NCBI GenBank assembly: GCA_030043155.1
Contig: JASHYE010000483.1
Span: 1-6,161 of the forward strand
DNA: 6,161 bases
Reading direction: 5' to 3'
Origin: Candidatus Acidiferrales bacterium
GTDB taxonomy: Bacteria; Acidobacteriota; Terriglobia; Acidoferrales; UBA7541
In this document: piece by piece, positions 1 through 6,161 of the stretch
How positions within the stretch are numbered: position 1 is the stretch's first letter
How the letters are laid out: every line of letters starts with the position of its first letter
Notes under the pieces: model-generated
What the model was told of the DNA's origin: nothing
The model's input: the letters and a program-made list of their open reading frames with translations, nothing else
The model's database searches: none
Translations under genes and position numbers: made by a program

Positions 1-918
1 GCGAAACGGAGGAAGCCGGCGCTGGCAATCACCGTGGATTCACCGGGATTCAACTTTGGATTAGCGCGCAGGCTAAAAAAACAAGAAGGAGGGCGCATCG
101 TCTACTTCATCAGCCCGCAGATCTGGGCCTGGCGGCCGCGCAGGATGCGGTGGATTCAGAGGCGGTTTGAACGCGTATTGGTGATTTTCCCTTTCGAAGA
201 AGAGATCTACCTCAAGGCTGGAGTGAAGGTGGACTTCGTTGGGCATCCTCTGGTGGACTCCGTGCGCTCAAAGATGACGCGCGGCGAATTCGTTGCGCGT
301 TTTGGATTGGATGCAGCGCGGAAGATTGTCGCGGTTTTGCCTGGGAGCCGCCGCAGTGAAATCGAACGGAACATGCCGATAATCGCGGAAGCATGCCAAA
401 GAATGCGCGGTTCTGGCGCGCAGTTTGTGCTGGCAGCGGCGCCGGGGCTGAAGAAAGAAACGGTCGAGGAATATTCGCCAGCCGGAGCGCCGTGGACAAT
501 CATTGAGGGCGCGACTTACGAGGCGCTAGGCGCGGCGGACTGCGCGATTGTCTCGAGCGGAACGGCCACCGTGGAAGCGGCGCTGCTCGGAACACCAATG
601 GTGGTGGTTTATCGCGTCTCGCCGGTAACAGCTATGATTGCGCGAAAGCTGGTAAATACGCGGCTTTTTGGAATGGTCAATCTAATTTCCGGAACTGAAA
701 TCGTTCCTGAGCTGATTCAGGAAAAATTCACTAGCGAAGCGCTGGAGCGAGAGTTGCGGGGGCTGCTGGACTCCCCTGAGGCGCGAAATGCGCAAAAAGA
801 GGACTTGGCGGCAGTGCGGGCAAAACTGGGCCACGGAGGAAGCATCGAAAAGGCAGCGGAGATCATCGCTGGGATGCTTTCGCAAAACAGGCGCGGGCAA
901 CTAACGGGAGCAGTCTGA
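1..918 (+). CDS. lpxB: Lipid-A-disaccharide synthase, C-terminal part (5' end outside window)
   Basis: This glycosyltransferase (GT19 family) joins UDP-2,3-diacylglucosamine to lipid X to make the lipid A disaccharide at the inner face of the cytoplasmic membrane. The frame is open from base 1, giving 305 residues; full-length LpxB is about 380, so roughly 80 N-terminal residues are missing. A GTG at 34 is inside the gene and not a credible start, because it encodes the Val of the conserved VDSPGFN motif (fragment residues 12-18; IDAPDFN in E. coli). Other family motifs follow in order: SPQIWAWR (38-45), FPFEEEIY (63-70), VGHPLVD (80-86), LPGSRRSEI (113-121), SGTATVEAALLGTPMVVVYR (186-205) and NLISGTEIVPELIQ (about 217-230). 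The family's APD Asp is Gly here (SPGFN), while the first Asp of the motif is kept. The gene ends in TGA 7 bases before the next start, so the two are probably co-transcribed. The assignment is firm. Confidence 0.96.
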   Translation, partial: AKRRKPALAITVDSPGFNFGLARRLKKQEGGRIVYFISPQIWAWRPRRMRWIQRRFERVLVIFPFEEEIYLKAGVKVDFVGHPLVDSVRSKMTRGEFVARFGLDAARKIVAVLPGSRRSEIERNMPIIAEACQRMRGSGAQFVLAAAPGLKKETVEEYSPAGAPWTIIEGATYEALGAADCAIVSSGTATVEAALLGTPMVVVYRVSPVTAMIARKLVNTRLFGMVNLISGTEIVPELIQEKFTSEALERELRGLLDSPEARNAQKEDLAAVRAKLGHGGSIEKAAEIIAGMLSQNRRGQLTGAV

Positions 919-925
919 TATCCTA

Positions 926-3016
926 ATGGACGGACACTCCATGAACTTGAAAATCACGAACATGCGAATCTCAGGAATGTTTCTGATGGTGGCGTTTGCC
1001 GTATCTTTCGCGCAGGCGCAACAGCAATTGCCGAAATTTGATTTTGATGCCGTGCACTATGACGTGAAGGCGACGCTTCATCCCGATGAGCAGAGCATAA
1101 CGGCAGAGGCGAAAGTCGAGCTCGTGGCGAAGGTCCCGTCGAACACGATCCTGATGGAACTGCATCCGGATTTGCAGGTAGCGTCGATAACGCTCGATAG
1201 CGATGGCCGGAAACTGGACTTCCGCAGGAATTCTTTTAACCCGCTCGATGTGATTGTCACGCTGCCCTCAAATGCGCAGGCTGGAATGCACGTGACCGTG
1301 GATGTGGACTATACAGGGGCCTTTGCGAACGATGACGACAGCCCCACGAAAGATGTGCGGTTTGCATGGATCGACAAGACCTCGGCATATCTGTTGTTGC
1401 CGGCGCGCTGGTTTCCGCTGACGGATTATCCTTCCAATCGTTACACCGCGACTTTTCAAATTACCGTTCCCGACACATTCGCAGTGACCGGGACGGGTCA
1501 GTCGTCGACGCCGAACGAATTGCCGGCCGAAAATGGCGGAACTGCGGAGGCAGTGTACACATTCACATGTAATGACGCGGCGCCGGCGGGTACTTTTGTT
1601 GCCGGTGAGCTGCAGCTCACGCCTCTGAATGCGCAAGGGCTGCAGATAGCGGTGTTCGCGCCGCCTTCGGAGAAAGACACCGCAAGCGCTTATGCGGATC
1701 GGCTTGCGGATATTTTGGTCCATTACTCAGGTGAGTTTGGGCCTCTGCCCGCCCCAGCGATTACGCTGGCGCAATTGCCGGACGGAAGCCTCGAAGGATA
1801 CTCCGCGCCAGGTGTTTTGCTTCTGAGCGCACGCGACTGGGGCACGACTGTCAATCAGTCTGAGCTGGCGAGCTTGGCAGCAGCACAGTGGTGGGGAAGC
1901 CAGGTACTTCCGGCATCGCCAGCAGACCGCTGGGTTACCGACGGTCTCGCGGCGTATGCGGGCGCAATGTACATCGAGCAGACCCAAGGCGAACCGGGTT
2001 TCCGGCGCGCGCTGACGAACTATTCCATCGGTTCGGTTATGTTCGATGATGCTGTGCCGATTTCCCAGGCTCAGAGTCTGCAGCCATATTCAGAGGAGTA
2101 CGAGTCGGAGGTGGTCGACAAGGGCGCATTGGTTTTTCACATGCTGCGCGCCTCCATGGGTGATGGGCCATTCAATTCGTTGCTGCAAGACTTCTACACC
2201 GCACACGTTGGCAAGACGGCGAGCATCGACGAATTCGAAGCGGCGGCGCAGGCGAAGCTACCGGCAGCGAAACCCGGCCAGCCAAACCTGAATTTGACGG
2301 CGTTCTTTTCCCAGTGGCTGAACTCGACGGGAATACCGGAATTCAAGCTGGATTACATCGTTTACCGCACGCCGAAAGGATTCAAGGTGGTCGGAAAAGT
2401 AACGCAGCCGATTGAAACTTTCAATATGCCCGTTGAAATTCGCGTCAACACGGACGGCAATGCGGTGACAAAGGCAGTTCAAGTGATCGGCACGAGCAGT
2501 CAATTCACGATTGACACGTATGGCCAGCCAAAGCCAGACGGCATCATCATCGACCCGGACAACGACCTCTTGAAGACAAGCCCGCAATTGCAAGTGCGTG
2601 CGCTGATCGCACACGGTGAGGGCCTCGCCGAGCAGGGTAAATTTGCCGACGCCATTCAGGAATATCAGCAAGCGTTGAATTTGCAGGCAAATAACTCACT
2701 GGCGGATTTTCGCATTGGAGAAGCGTATTTCTACGAGAAGAATTATTCTGCTGCGGCGGATAGTTTCCGAAATTCGCTGGATGGAGATTTGGATCTGAGC
2801 TATCGCTGGGTCGAAGTCTGGAGCCACATTTACCTTGGCAAGATTTTTGATTTGACCGGCTCACGCGAGCGCGCCATCAACGAATACGAAAAAGCGGAAG
2901 AGTTGAAGGACAACACGGGCGGCGCTCAAAAAGAAGCTGAAAAGTACCTTAAGTCGCCGTACACGCAACCGCAAGCGAGCGCCTCGGCGCCAAATTCGAA
3001 GCCAGCCAAGCTCTAG
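926..3016 (+). CDS. Secreted M1 aminopeptidase-like protein, catalytic residues lost, with C-terminal TPR repeats
   Basis: This is a 696-residue exported protein. A signal peptide has basic residues at K9 and R14, a hydrophobic core at about 17-28, and a likely cleavage after AQA (29-31). Residues 36-230 resemble the M1 N-terminal beta domain and 250-470 the thermolysin-like domain. The QWWG that follows HEXXH in M1 enzymes is present (321-324), as are DGLAAY (339-344) and DKGALVFHMLR (398-408). However, the HEXXH position reads SLAAA (316-320), the third zinc ligand Glu is D339, the GAMEN motif is EGYSA (290-294), and the catalytic Tyr before KG is V397. A beta domain (about 471-550, ending IDPDNDLLK) precedes about three TPR-like repeats (562-590, 591-621, 629-663) and a Pro/Ser/Ala-rich tail. 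It is probably a periplasmic non-catalytic binding or scaffold protein, which is inference. ATG 926 lacks a well-spaced ribosome site; ATG 941 and ATG 962 also keep the signal peptide. Confidence 0.88.
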   Translation: MDGHSMNLKITNMRISGMFLMVAFAVSFAQAQQQLPKFDFDAVHYDVKATLHPDEQSITAEAKVELVAKVPSNTILMELHPDLQVASITLDSDGRKLDFRRNSFNPLDVIVTLPSNAQAGMHVTVDVDYTGAFANDDDSPTKDVRFAWIDKTSAYLLLPARWFPLTDYPSNRYTATFQITVPDTFAVTGTGQSSTPNELPAENGGTAEAVYTFTCNDAAPAGTFVAGELQLTPLNAQGLQIAVFAPPSEKDTASAYADRLADILVHYSGEFGPLPAPAITLAQLPDGSLEGYSAPGVLLLSARDWGTTVNQSELASLAAAQWWGSQVLPASPADRWVTDGLAAYAGAMYIEQTQGEPGFRRALTNYSIGSVMFDDAVPISQAQSLQPYSEEYESEVVDKGALVFHMLRASMGDGPFNSLLQDFYTAHVGKTASIDEFEAAAQAKLPAAKPGQPNLNLTAFFSQWLNSTGIPEFKLDYIVYRTPKGFKVVGKVTQPIETFNMPVEIRVNTDGNAVTKAVQVIGTSSQFTIDTYGQPKPDGIIIDPDNDLLKTSPQLQVRALIAHGEGLAEQGKFADAIQEYQQALNLQANNSLADFRIGEAYFYEKNYSAAADSFRNSLDGDLDLSYRWVEVWSHIYLGKIFDLTGSRERAINEYEKAEELKDNTGGAQKEAEKYLKSPYTQPQASASAPNSKPAKL

Positions 3017-3029
3017 CGGACTGGCGTCA

Positions 3030-3569
3030 TCAATCTGCGCCTGCCTCCTTTATCTTGAGCTCTTTCCAAACCTGCTCGAAAACCGCGAGCGAAGGCGAAT
3101 CGAACAGCACAAAATATATTTTCTCGAGCGACGTGGGACTCTGGAGATGTTTCAAAGTCTCTGCAAGCATGATTTCGGCGCATTCGCGCATGGGGAAAAC
3201 AGCGATGCCCGTTCCGACGGCCGGAAAAGCGATCGTCTTGAGATGATTCTGCGCTGCAATGCGGAGCGAATGAGCCGTAGAAGAGCGTAATGCGCTCGGG
3301 GTCGTTCTGCCTCCAAGCTGCATACTCGCAGCGTGAATCACATGCCGCGCTTTGAGCTCCCCGCCCGAGGTGATCGCCGCGCCACCGACCGGAATCGAGC
3401 CAATCGCGTCGCACTCACGTTGAATTTCAGGTCCGCCCTTGCGGCGAATTGCCCCCGCGACGCCGCCGCCGAGTTGCAGGTCATTGTTCGCCGCGTTGAC
3501 AATGGCGTCCACATCCATTTCCGTGAGGTCGCCCTTCATGAGGATGATTCTTGCGGAGATGTCGGGCAC
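3030..3569 (-). CDS. Macro-domain (ADP-ribose-binding) protein
   Basis: This is a single macro domain of about 179 residues. The domain binds ADP-ribose or derivatives such as O-acetyl-ADP-ribose, and some members hydrolyse ADP-ribosyl adducts. Visible motifs, numbered from the GTG start, are GDLTEMDVDAIVNAAN (13-28), with the adenine-contacting Asp at 14, then the GGGVAGAI loop (34-41) and the phosphate loop FPAVGTGIAVFP (115-126). Loop spelling is closest to the archaeal AF1521-like branch: the Asp that follows GGGGV in MacroD/YmdB deacetylases is Ala here (A38), so YmdB-type catalysis is not assured. An upstream ATG at 3587 adds six residues but has no Shine-Dalgarno sequence. GTG at 3569 has AGAGG seven bases ahead, so I prefer it, moderately. 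The gene is last in the leftward cluster, 46 bases after the dehydrogenase gene, and converges with the M1-like gene. Confidence 0.88.
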   Translation of the reverse strand: MPDISARIILMKGDLTEMDVDAIVNAANNDLQLGGGVAGAIRRKGGPEIQRECDAIGSIPVGGAAITSGGELKARHVIHAASMQLGGRTTPSALRSSTAHSLRIAAQNHLKTIAFPAVGTGIAVFPMRECAEIMLAETLKHLQSPTSLEKIYFVLFDSPSLAVFEQVWKELKIKEAGAD

Positions 3570-3576
3570 GATCTCG

Positions 3577-3581
3577 CCTCT
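3577..3581 (-). promoter_or_regulatory. Probable Shine-Dalgarno sequence of the macro-domain gene
   Basis: AGAGG on the minus strand lies seven bases before GTG 3569 and inside the coding extension that would begin at ATG 3587. It is a weaker match than the one ahead of the amidohydrolase, but nothing comparable precedes the ATG. Confidence 0.4.
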
Positions 3582-3615
3582 TTGCATAGAGCAGGGCTAA
3601 ATCAGGGCTGCGGCC

Positions 3616-4497
3616 TCAGGCCTTTGCGCCGCCAGTGGCTTGAGCTTCCTTGTAGTCATAGACGCCACGACCGGATTTCCGGCCCAAACGGCCTGCTTTG
3701 ACATACTGTTCGAGCAACGGACACGGGCGATATTTTTCTCCGAGCGTCCGATGCAGATGCTGCAAAATGCTGAGACGAACGTCGAGCCCGACCAGGTCAA
3801 CCAGCTCGAAAGGGCCCATGGGATGGTTCAAACCGAGCTTCAGTGCTTTGTCGATATCGCCAGCGCTCGCGACTCCCTCCTGCAGCATATAAAAAGCTTC
3901 GTTTCCGATCATGGCATTGATGCGGCTGGTGACAAAACCGGGGGACTCGCGAACCACGACGACTTCTTTTCCCATCCGGCGGCCAGCCTCAACGCACGCG
4001 GCAAGCGCTGGTTCGGAAGTTTCCAAGCCGCGAACGATCTCGAGCAGCTTCATCTTCTGCACCGGATTGAAAAAGTGCATGCCGATGCAATTCTGCGGGC
4101 GAAAGGTGATCGCAGCCATTTCCGTGATGGAAAGCGAAGACGTATTGCTGGCGAAAATTGCACCGGGCCTGGCGAACTTATCGAGAATAGTGAAAATTTC
4201 GAGCTTGGTTTCCATTTCTTCGGGAACGGCTTCGATAATCAAGTCAGCTTCGCGAGCGGCGTCCTGCACGGAGCGAGAAGTGACGATGCAGCCGAGGGCT
4301 TTTGTTTTTTGCTCTTCCGTTACTTTACCGCGCGAAATTCCTTCCTCAAGAGCGCGGCGAATGTAATCAAGGCCCTGCTCGAGCACGGAATCAGAAACAT
4401 CTTCCAGAATCGTGCGATAGCCGGCGAGAGCCGAGCAGTAAGCGATACCGCGTCCCATCGTTCCTGCGCCAATTATCGCAACGGTCTTAATTTCCAT
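3616..4497 (-). CDS. hbd: 3-hydroxybutyryl-CoA dehydrogenase (3-hydroxyacyl-CoA dehydrogenase family)
   Basis: This cytoplasmic enzyme reversibly oxidises (S)-3-hydroxyacyl-CoA to 3-oxoacyl-CoA with NAD(P)+, in beta-oxidation, butanoate metabolism or aromatic ring-fission product catabolism (PaaH-like). It has 293 residues, close to the usual length of about 280-290 for stand-alone members. The Rossmann nucleotide loop GAGTMG is at 10-15 and the acidic residue after strand 2 (LEDVS) at 31-35. The substrate Ser lies in SNTSS (117-121), and the catalytic dyad is H141 (GMHFFNPV) and E153 (LEIVRG). The C-terminal helical domain holds NHPMGPFELVDLVGLD (224-239) and the family ending GRKSGRGVYDY (272-282). 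The Asn found after PGF(I/V)V in classical enzymes is Ser191 (PGFVTSR), a variant I recognise from one subfamily. The start is well supported by GGAG six bases upstream. The gene symbol is by family; paaH or fadB2 are alternatives, and the true substrate is unknown. Confidence 0.93.
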   Translation of the reverse strand: MEIKTVAIIGAGTMGRGIAYCSALAGYRTILEDVSDSVLEQGLDYIRRALEEGISRGKVTEEQKTKALGCIVTSRSVQDAAREADLIIEAVPEEMETKLEIFTILDKFARPGAIFASNTSSLSITEMAAITFRPQNCIGMHFFNPVQKMKLLEIVRGLETSEPALAACVEAGRRMGKEVVVVRESPGFVTSRINAMIGNEAFYMLQEGVASAGDIDKALKLGLNHPMGPFELVDLVGLDVRLSILQHLHRTLGEKYRPCPLLEQYVKAGRLGRKSGRGVYDYKEAQATGGAKA

Positions 4498-4503
4498 TGA
4501 TCT

Positions 4504-4507
4504 CTCC
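4504..4507 (-). promoter_or_regulatory. Ribosome binding site of the hydroxyacyl-CoA dehydrogenase gene
   Basis: GGAG reads on the minus strand here, six bases before ATG at 4497, within GGAGAGATCA. It fixes this start and shows that the gene is translated independently of the upstream amidohydrolase, which ends 64 bases earlier. I saw no convincing -35/-10 pair in that 64-base gap. Confidence 0.6.
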
Positions 4508-4561
4508 GGTCATGGATTGATCCGCAATGCCCGCAATTTCCACGCAGCATTTGAGCTTATC

Positions 4562-5428
4562 TTACGCGCGGACAGGGAAAAGACGCGCAGCATTATCATA
4601 AAGAATCTTACGCTGCGCGACTGCCGAGATCGGCAGAGCGCCGAACTTCTCCATATTGCCGCGAATGCCGGGCACTCCCGGGCCAGGCCAATCCGTGCCC
4701 CAGAGAACTTTATCGGCAATTTCCTCGATGCGCGGAAAATACTCCATCAGCCGCTGAGGCGGGATTCCGGAAATGTCCATGTACATATTGGGATGACGGC
4801 GAACGAGAAAAAAGGCCTCATTCATCCAGAGCGGCCGGCCCCCATGCGCGAGAATAATCACGAGCTTTGGAAAATCGATGGCCACATCATCGGCAAGCAT
4901 GGGCTGCGCATAAACATTGCGAGCTCCGGGGAAAATTGAAGTCCCGGTGTGAATCATCACGGGCATTTCGTGGGCCTGCGCGCGGTCGTACATTCCCGCA
5001 AGCGGGCCCAGGCCATCGCGATAAGCGTTGGGCGCAAAGAGCTGATGCGATGGATGAACTTTGAGTCCGCGAATGCCAAGTTTCGCCAGACGGTCCACTT
5101 CCGCGCCTGCGTCCGGGACATATTTTGGATGAACCGAACCGAAGGCGAGAAGGCGCGAGCGGTTTTCGGAGCAATAATCCGCAATCCAATCGTTCACCTC
5201 TGGCGGAAAACCGATGACGTCGGGGCTCACGTAATTGATGAGGCCGGCGCGCTCGATTCCGGCCTCATCCAGAAAATTCAAGAAAGACTTTGCGTCGGCC
5301 GAATAGCGCTGAACCTCCGGATAATCCCTGCGGCCTTTTTGAATCAGCGCCAGAGCGTCCGGCCTGAACATGTGAAGCGGCTGGATGTGAATGTGAATAT
5401 CGATGACCGGGCTTGCTTCTGGCGTCAC
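4562..5428 (-). CDS. Amidohydrolase_2 family metal-dependent hydrolase or decarboxylase
   Basis: This is a TIM-barrel metalloenzyme of the Amidohydrolase_2 (ACMSD/gamma-resorcylate decarboxylase-like) family, about 288 residues from the GTG start, which is usual for the family. The metal ligands expected for the group are all visible: HXH in IDIHIHI (H12, H14), H160 in MIHTG, H195 in LAHGG, and D246 in WGTDWPG. RGLKVHP (about 120-126) supplies the conserved Lys on a barrel strand. There is no signal peptide, so it should act in the cytoplasm. The family includes decarboxylases and hydrolases of aromatic and cyclic acids, and sequence alone does not separate them. An in-frame ATG at 5443 adds five residues but lacks an upstream ribosome site, whereas GTG 5428 has GGAGG five bases ahead, so I take GTG. 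It lies 40 bases after the HcrB-like gene, suggesting joint transcription and perhaps a shared aromatic or CoA-ester pathway. Confidence 0.88.
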   Translation of the reverse strand: MTPEASPVIDIHIHIQPLHMFRPDALALIQKGRRDYPEVQRYSADAKSFLNFLDEAGIERAGLINYVSPDVIGFPPEVNDWIADYCSENRSRLLAFGSVHPKYVPDAGAEVDRLAKLGIRGLKVHPSHQLFAPNAYRDGLGPLAGMYDRAQAHEMPVMIHTGTSIFPGARNVYAQPMLADDVAIDFPKLVIILAHGGRPLWMNEAFFLVRRHPNMYMDISGIPPQRLMEYFPRIEEIADKVLWGTDWPGPGVPGIRGNMEKFGALPISAVAQRKILYDNAARLFPVRA

Positions 5429-5433
5429 ACTTA

Positions 5434-5438
5434 CCTCC
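5434..5438 (-). promoter_or_regulatory. Shine-Dalgarno sequence deciding the amidohydrolase start
   Basis: GGAGG on the minus strand sits five bases before GTG 5428 (TAAGT between them) and immediately downstream of the alternative ATG at 5443. That placement favours the GTG, because the ATG itself is preceded only by TATCTGCGCTAA with no purine-rich match. Confidence 0.6.
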
Positions 5439-5468
5439 AGCATTTAGCGCAGATATGGCGCAAAGAAC

Positions 5469-6161
5469 TTACGAGCTCTGCTGCGCCGAGTGCCAAACTT
5501 CTTCCAGCGCGCGGCGAGTAAACACGCGGACCATGTCGCGCCGATAAACGGGTGTTGAACCGGACGTAGTCAGCGGCTTTCCGGTGCGAATGGCGGCATG
5601 AGCAACCTCCTCGGCCAGTTCTCGCGACCACTTCTTGCCAATCAGAGATTCGGCGGCGGCGCGGACGAGTATTGGCGCCGGATTCACGGCTGAGAGCGCC
5701 ACGCGCGCATCGCGGCAAACGTCGGTGCTATCGACCTCCATCGTGACGGCGACTCCAGCCAGTGGATAATCGATCGAATCGCGGACGCGAAGCTTATGGT
5801 AAACGCCGCGGCGTCCAGCCATGCGCGCAGGCACGTGAACCGCGGTAACAATCTCGTTGCGTGCGAGAGCGATGCGGTCCTTTCCATCATTTTTGTAAAA
5901 CTTCTCCAGCGGGATGCGGCGCGTGCCGACGATGCTCGCGACTTCGACTTCAGCATCAAGCGCAAGGAATGCGGGCGCCGAATCGCCCGACCATGCGGCC
6001 CAGCAGAATTTCCCGCCGGGAGCAACATGGCAAATGTCGCCATCTTTCTTGAAGCAGCCGCCGAGCGATTGCCGCCAGAACTTCGACTGGTTATACCAAC
6101 GGCAGCGCGTTTCAAGGCACAGATTGCCGCCGACGGTTCCCATATTGCGCTGCAAAGGCCC
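5469..6161 (-). CDS. hcrB: 4-hydroxybenzoyl-CoA reductase beta-subunit-like FAD/[4Fe-4S] protein, N-terminus outside window
   Basis: This is the flavin subunit of a xanthine-oxidase-family molybdoenzyme; it passes electrons between FAD and the iron-sulfur and molybdenum subunits. The frame is open to the right edge, giving 230 residues, and about 100 N-terminal residues are missing (HcrB is about 324 long). The fragment opens with the FAD-binding motif RNMGTVGGN (residues 5-13). A cysteine-bearing insertion follows: C20, C36, C44, C53, that is C-X15-C-X7-C-X8-C. This spacing equals that of the [4Fe-4S] ligands of the Thauera HcrB subunit as I recall them (C122, C138, C146, C155). Flanking words also match (TRC, CFKKDGDIC). 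SGDSAPAFLAL (56-66) is the second FAD motif, and a CO_deh_flav_C-type domain makes up the remainder. Ordinary CoxM/XdhB subunits lack this loop. The subunit class is well supported, the substrate (4-hydroxybenzoyl-CoA) is not, and the symbol means similarity only. Confidence 0.87.
   Translation of the reverse strand, partial: GPLQRNMGTVGGNLCLETRCRWYNQSKFWRQSLGGCFKKDGDICHVAPGGKFCWAAWSGDSAPAFLALDAEVEVASIVGTRRIPLEKFYKNDGKDRIALARNEIVTAVHVPARMAGRRGVYHKLRVRDSIDYPLAGVAVTMEVDSTDVCRDARVALSAVNPAPILVRAAAESLIGKKWSRELAEEVAHAAIRTGKPLTTSGSTPVYRRDMVRVFTRRALEEVWHSAQQSS

Noticed and set aside
1268..1723. A 151-codon minus-strand frame inside the M1-like gene
   Set aside because: It is Arg-rich, motif-free and wholly within the coding region of the secreted protein, so it is best explained as a shadow frame.
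3001..3025. Imperfect inverted repeat GCCAGCC / GGACTGGC at the convergent junction, a possible shared terminator
   Set aside because: The stem is short (seven pairs with one bulge), the loop is ten bases, and no T-run follows on either strand, so it could be chance.
3640..4500. A 286-codon open frame on the + strand lying opposite the hydroxyacyl-CoA dehydrogenase gene
   Set aside because: It mirrors a firmly identified gene almost end to end, and its translation shows no recognisable family motif. Long antisense frames are common opposite GC-rich codon usage.
4498..4561. Gap ahead of the dehydrogenase gene as a possible promoter
   Set aside because: It holds a short ATTGCGG direct repeat but no convincing -35/-10 pair. 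The spacing is also compatible with read-through from the amidohydrolase gene.
4949..5521. A 190-codon open frame on the + strand opposite the amidohydrolase gene and the end of the HcrB-like gene
   Set aside because: It spans the boundary of two real minus-strand genes, has no ribosome site I could identify, and its translation resembles no known protein.

Overview
The window reads as chromosomal DNA from a Gram-negative, moderately GC-rich bacterium. An Acidobacteriota soil-type lineage is my best guess. It rests on lpxB (lipid A synthesis) directly followed by an exported M1-peptidase-like protein with C-terminal TPR repeats, an architecture I associate with that phylum. This is family-level recognition, not a database match. 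No RNA gene, mobile element, CRISPR array or long repeat was seen, and the window is almost fully coding.

Layout. On the + strand there is the C-terminal part of lpxB (1-918, open at the left edge). After 7 bases comes a 696-residue secreted protein (926-3016) with an M1 aminopeptidase fold in which every hallmark catalytic and zinc-binding residue is altered, followed by about three TPR repeats. This transcription unit converges, across a 13-base gap, on a leftward cluster of four genes. In order of transcription these are: a 4-hydroxybenzoyl-CoA reductase beta-subunit-like (HcrB-like) FAD/[4Fe-4S] protein (6161-5469, open at the right edge), an Amidohydrolase_2 family metal hydrolase/decarboxylase (5428-4562), a 3-hydroxybutyryl-CoA dehydrogenase-type enzyme (4497-3616) and a macro-domain ADP-ribose-binding protein (3569-3030).

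How they may work together. The left pair concerns the cell envelope: lipid A synthesis plus a probable periplasmic non-catalytic scaffold or peptide-binding protein. The leftward set is tightly packed (gaps of 40, 64 and 46 bases) and may be one operon. A molybdenum-hydroxylase-type flavin subunit, an amidohydrolase/decarboxylase and a beta-oxidation dehydrogenase together suggest catabolism of an aromatic or other CoA-linked acid. The substrate cannot be read from this window. The macro-domain gene at the end may be a passenger or a metabolite-repair/regulatory partner. The strongest unusual signals are the apparently dead M1 peptidase and the exactly spaced four-cysteine cluster loop in the HcrB-like fragment.
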